Position numbers and translations under genes: made by a program. This document shows positions 4,940-5,388 of a stretch of DNA of 5,388 nucleotides, piece by piece; the stretch's first letter is position 1, and every line of letters begins with the position of its first letter. The DNA lies in the NCBI GenBank assembly GCA_903859795.1, contig CAIOOC010000850.1:1-5388 (forward strand), in the 5' to 3' direction. Source of the stretch: an uncultured Bacteroidia bacterium. GTDB lineage: Bacteria > Bacteroidota > Bacteroidia > Bacteroidales > Prolixibacteraceae. The notes below the pieces were generated by a model. It saw only the letters and a list, made by a program, of their open reading frames with translations. It searched no databases and was not told the origin of the DNA.

Positions 4940-5388
4940 ATGGAAAAATTAACTCATACCGATTCAGAAGGGAATGCCCGGATGGTAGACGTTGGAGGAA
5001 AAGAGATTCAATTGCGGAATGCAAAAGCTTCAGGAACGATCTCTCTTTCGCCAGATACGCTAAATCTGATCAAACAGAATCTCATGAAAAAAGGGGACGT
5101 ACTCACAGTTGCGGAAATTGCAGGGATTCAGGCTGCCAAGAAGACCGCAGACCTCATTCCCCTTTGCCATAACATTGTATTAAGTAAGGTCTTTGTGAAG
5201 GCAAGCGTTACAGAAAAAGGAATACTTGTCGAAAGTGAAGTGAGGTGTACAGGGATAACCGGAGTTGAAATGGAGGCACTGATTGCAGTAAGTATAAGTC
5301 TTTTAACAGTTTATGATATGTGTAAGGCAGTCGACAAAACAATGGAAATTGGAGAGATAAAACTCCTGGAAAAAACCAAAACCAACCT
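4940..5388 (+). CDS. moaC: Cyclic pyranopterin monophosphate synthase MoaC, cut by the right edge
   Basis: MoaC converts the MoaA product into cyclic pyranopterin monophosphate, completing the first stage of Moco synthesis. It acts as a cytoplasmic hexamer. The 149 visible residues, starting MEKLTHTDSEGNARMVDV, align with E. coli MoaC (161 aa) almost end to end. Matching features are KKGDVL with Lys51, AGIQAAKKTADLIPLCH with His77, TGVEMEAL (107-114), and YDMCKAVDK (125-133) with Asp126 and Lys129 corresponding to the E. coli catalytic Asp128 and Lys131. The frame is open to the window end, which falls about ten residues short of the expected C-terminus. It follows moaA after 8 nt and is the last visible gene of the operon. 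In some bacteria moaC is fused to moaB/mog; whether a fusion follows cannot be seen. Confidence 0.96.
   Translation, partial: MEKLTHTDSEGNARMVDVGGKEIQLRNAKASGTISLSPDTLNLIKQNLMKKGDVLTVAEIAGIQAAKKTADLIPLCHNIVLSKVFVKASVTEKGILVESEVRCTGITGVEMEALIAVSISLLTVYDMCKAVDKTMEIGEIKLLEKTKTN

Noticed and set aside
4921..5172. Plus-strand 83-codon frame overlapping the moaC start
   Set aside because: The moaC frame, starting at 4940, gives a full-length match to MoaC with catalytic residues; the 83-codon frame is an out-of-frame shadow rich in Arg and Ser.

Overview
The window looks like chromosomal DNA from a member of the Bacteroidota, probably an environmental Bacteroidales/Marinilabiliales-type or related lineage. 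The evidence is: TAnnTTTG-type -7 promoter elements just upstream of prfB and recX; mostly weak or absent Shine-Dalgarno sequences; AT-rich intergenic DNA carrying short tandem repeats; and the character of the proteins. No insertion sequence, CRISPR array, tRNA or rRNA was seen.

Left part, minus strand (1-1325). The 5' two-fifths to one-half of prfB (release factor 2) runs off the left edge and carries the classic +1 programmed frameshift, so it is read in two frames (604-542, then 540-1). Upstream of it on the same strand is recX (1293-820), a RecA modulator. The 215 bp between them hold the prfB promoter and two short-period tandem arrays: an 8-bp-period array at 675-730 and a 7-bp-period array at 795-836. 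The second array overlaps the last codons and the stop codon of recX.

Divergent intergenic region (1294-1691, about 400 bp). On the minus strand it holds the recX promoter. It then contains a 12-bp palindrome (1382-1393), a stop-bounded remnant-like reading frame with no start codon, an AT-rich tract with a possible plus-strand promoter, and a foldable leader. The leader (about 1507-1628) is closed by a 7-8 bp helix. It contains a GAAA-capped hairpin, two more hairpins and a purine-rich TTTGGAAAGGAG stretch. Its location before a molybdenum-cofactor (Moco) operon and its resemblance, from memory, to the E. coli moaA leader make it a candidate Moco/Tuco-type riboswitch.

Right part, plus strand (1692-5388). 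This is a tightly packed operon: TSUP (TauE/SafE) permease - MobB-like P-loop NTPase - moeA - moaA - moaC (cut by the right edge). Gaps are 1 nt, 1 nt, a 17-nt overlap and 8 nt. MoaA and MoaC convert GTP to cyclic pyranopterin monophosphate. MoeA inserts molybdenum (or tungsten) into adenylylated molybdopterin. The MobB-like protein may act in nucleotide attachment or cofactor handling. The permease probably moves a sulfur or metal oxyanion. MoaA is only 266 aa, clearly shorter than the usual 320-340, yet keeps both Fe-S cluster motifs and the C-terminal Gly-Gly. The moaD/moaE, moaB/mogA, mobA and molybdate-transport genes are not in the window and may lie to the right.
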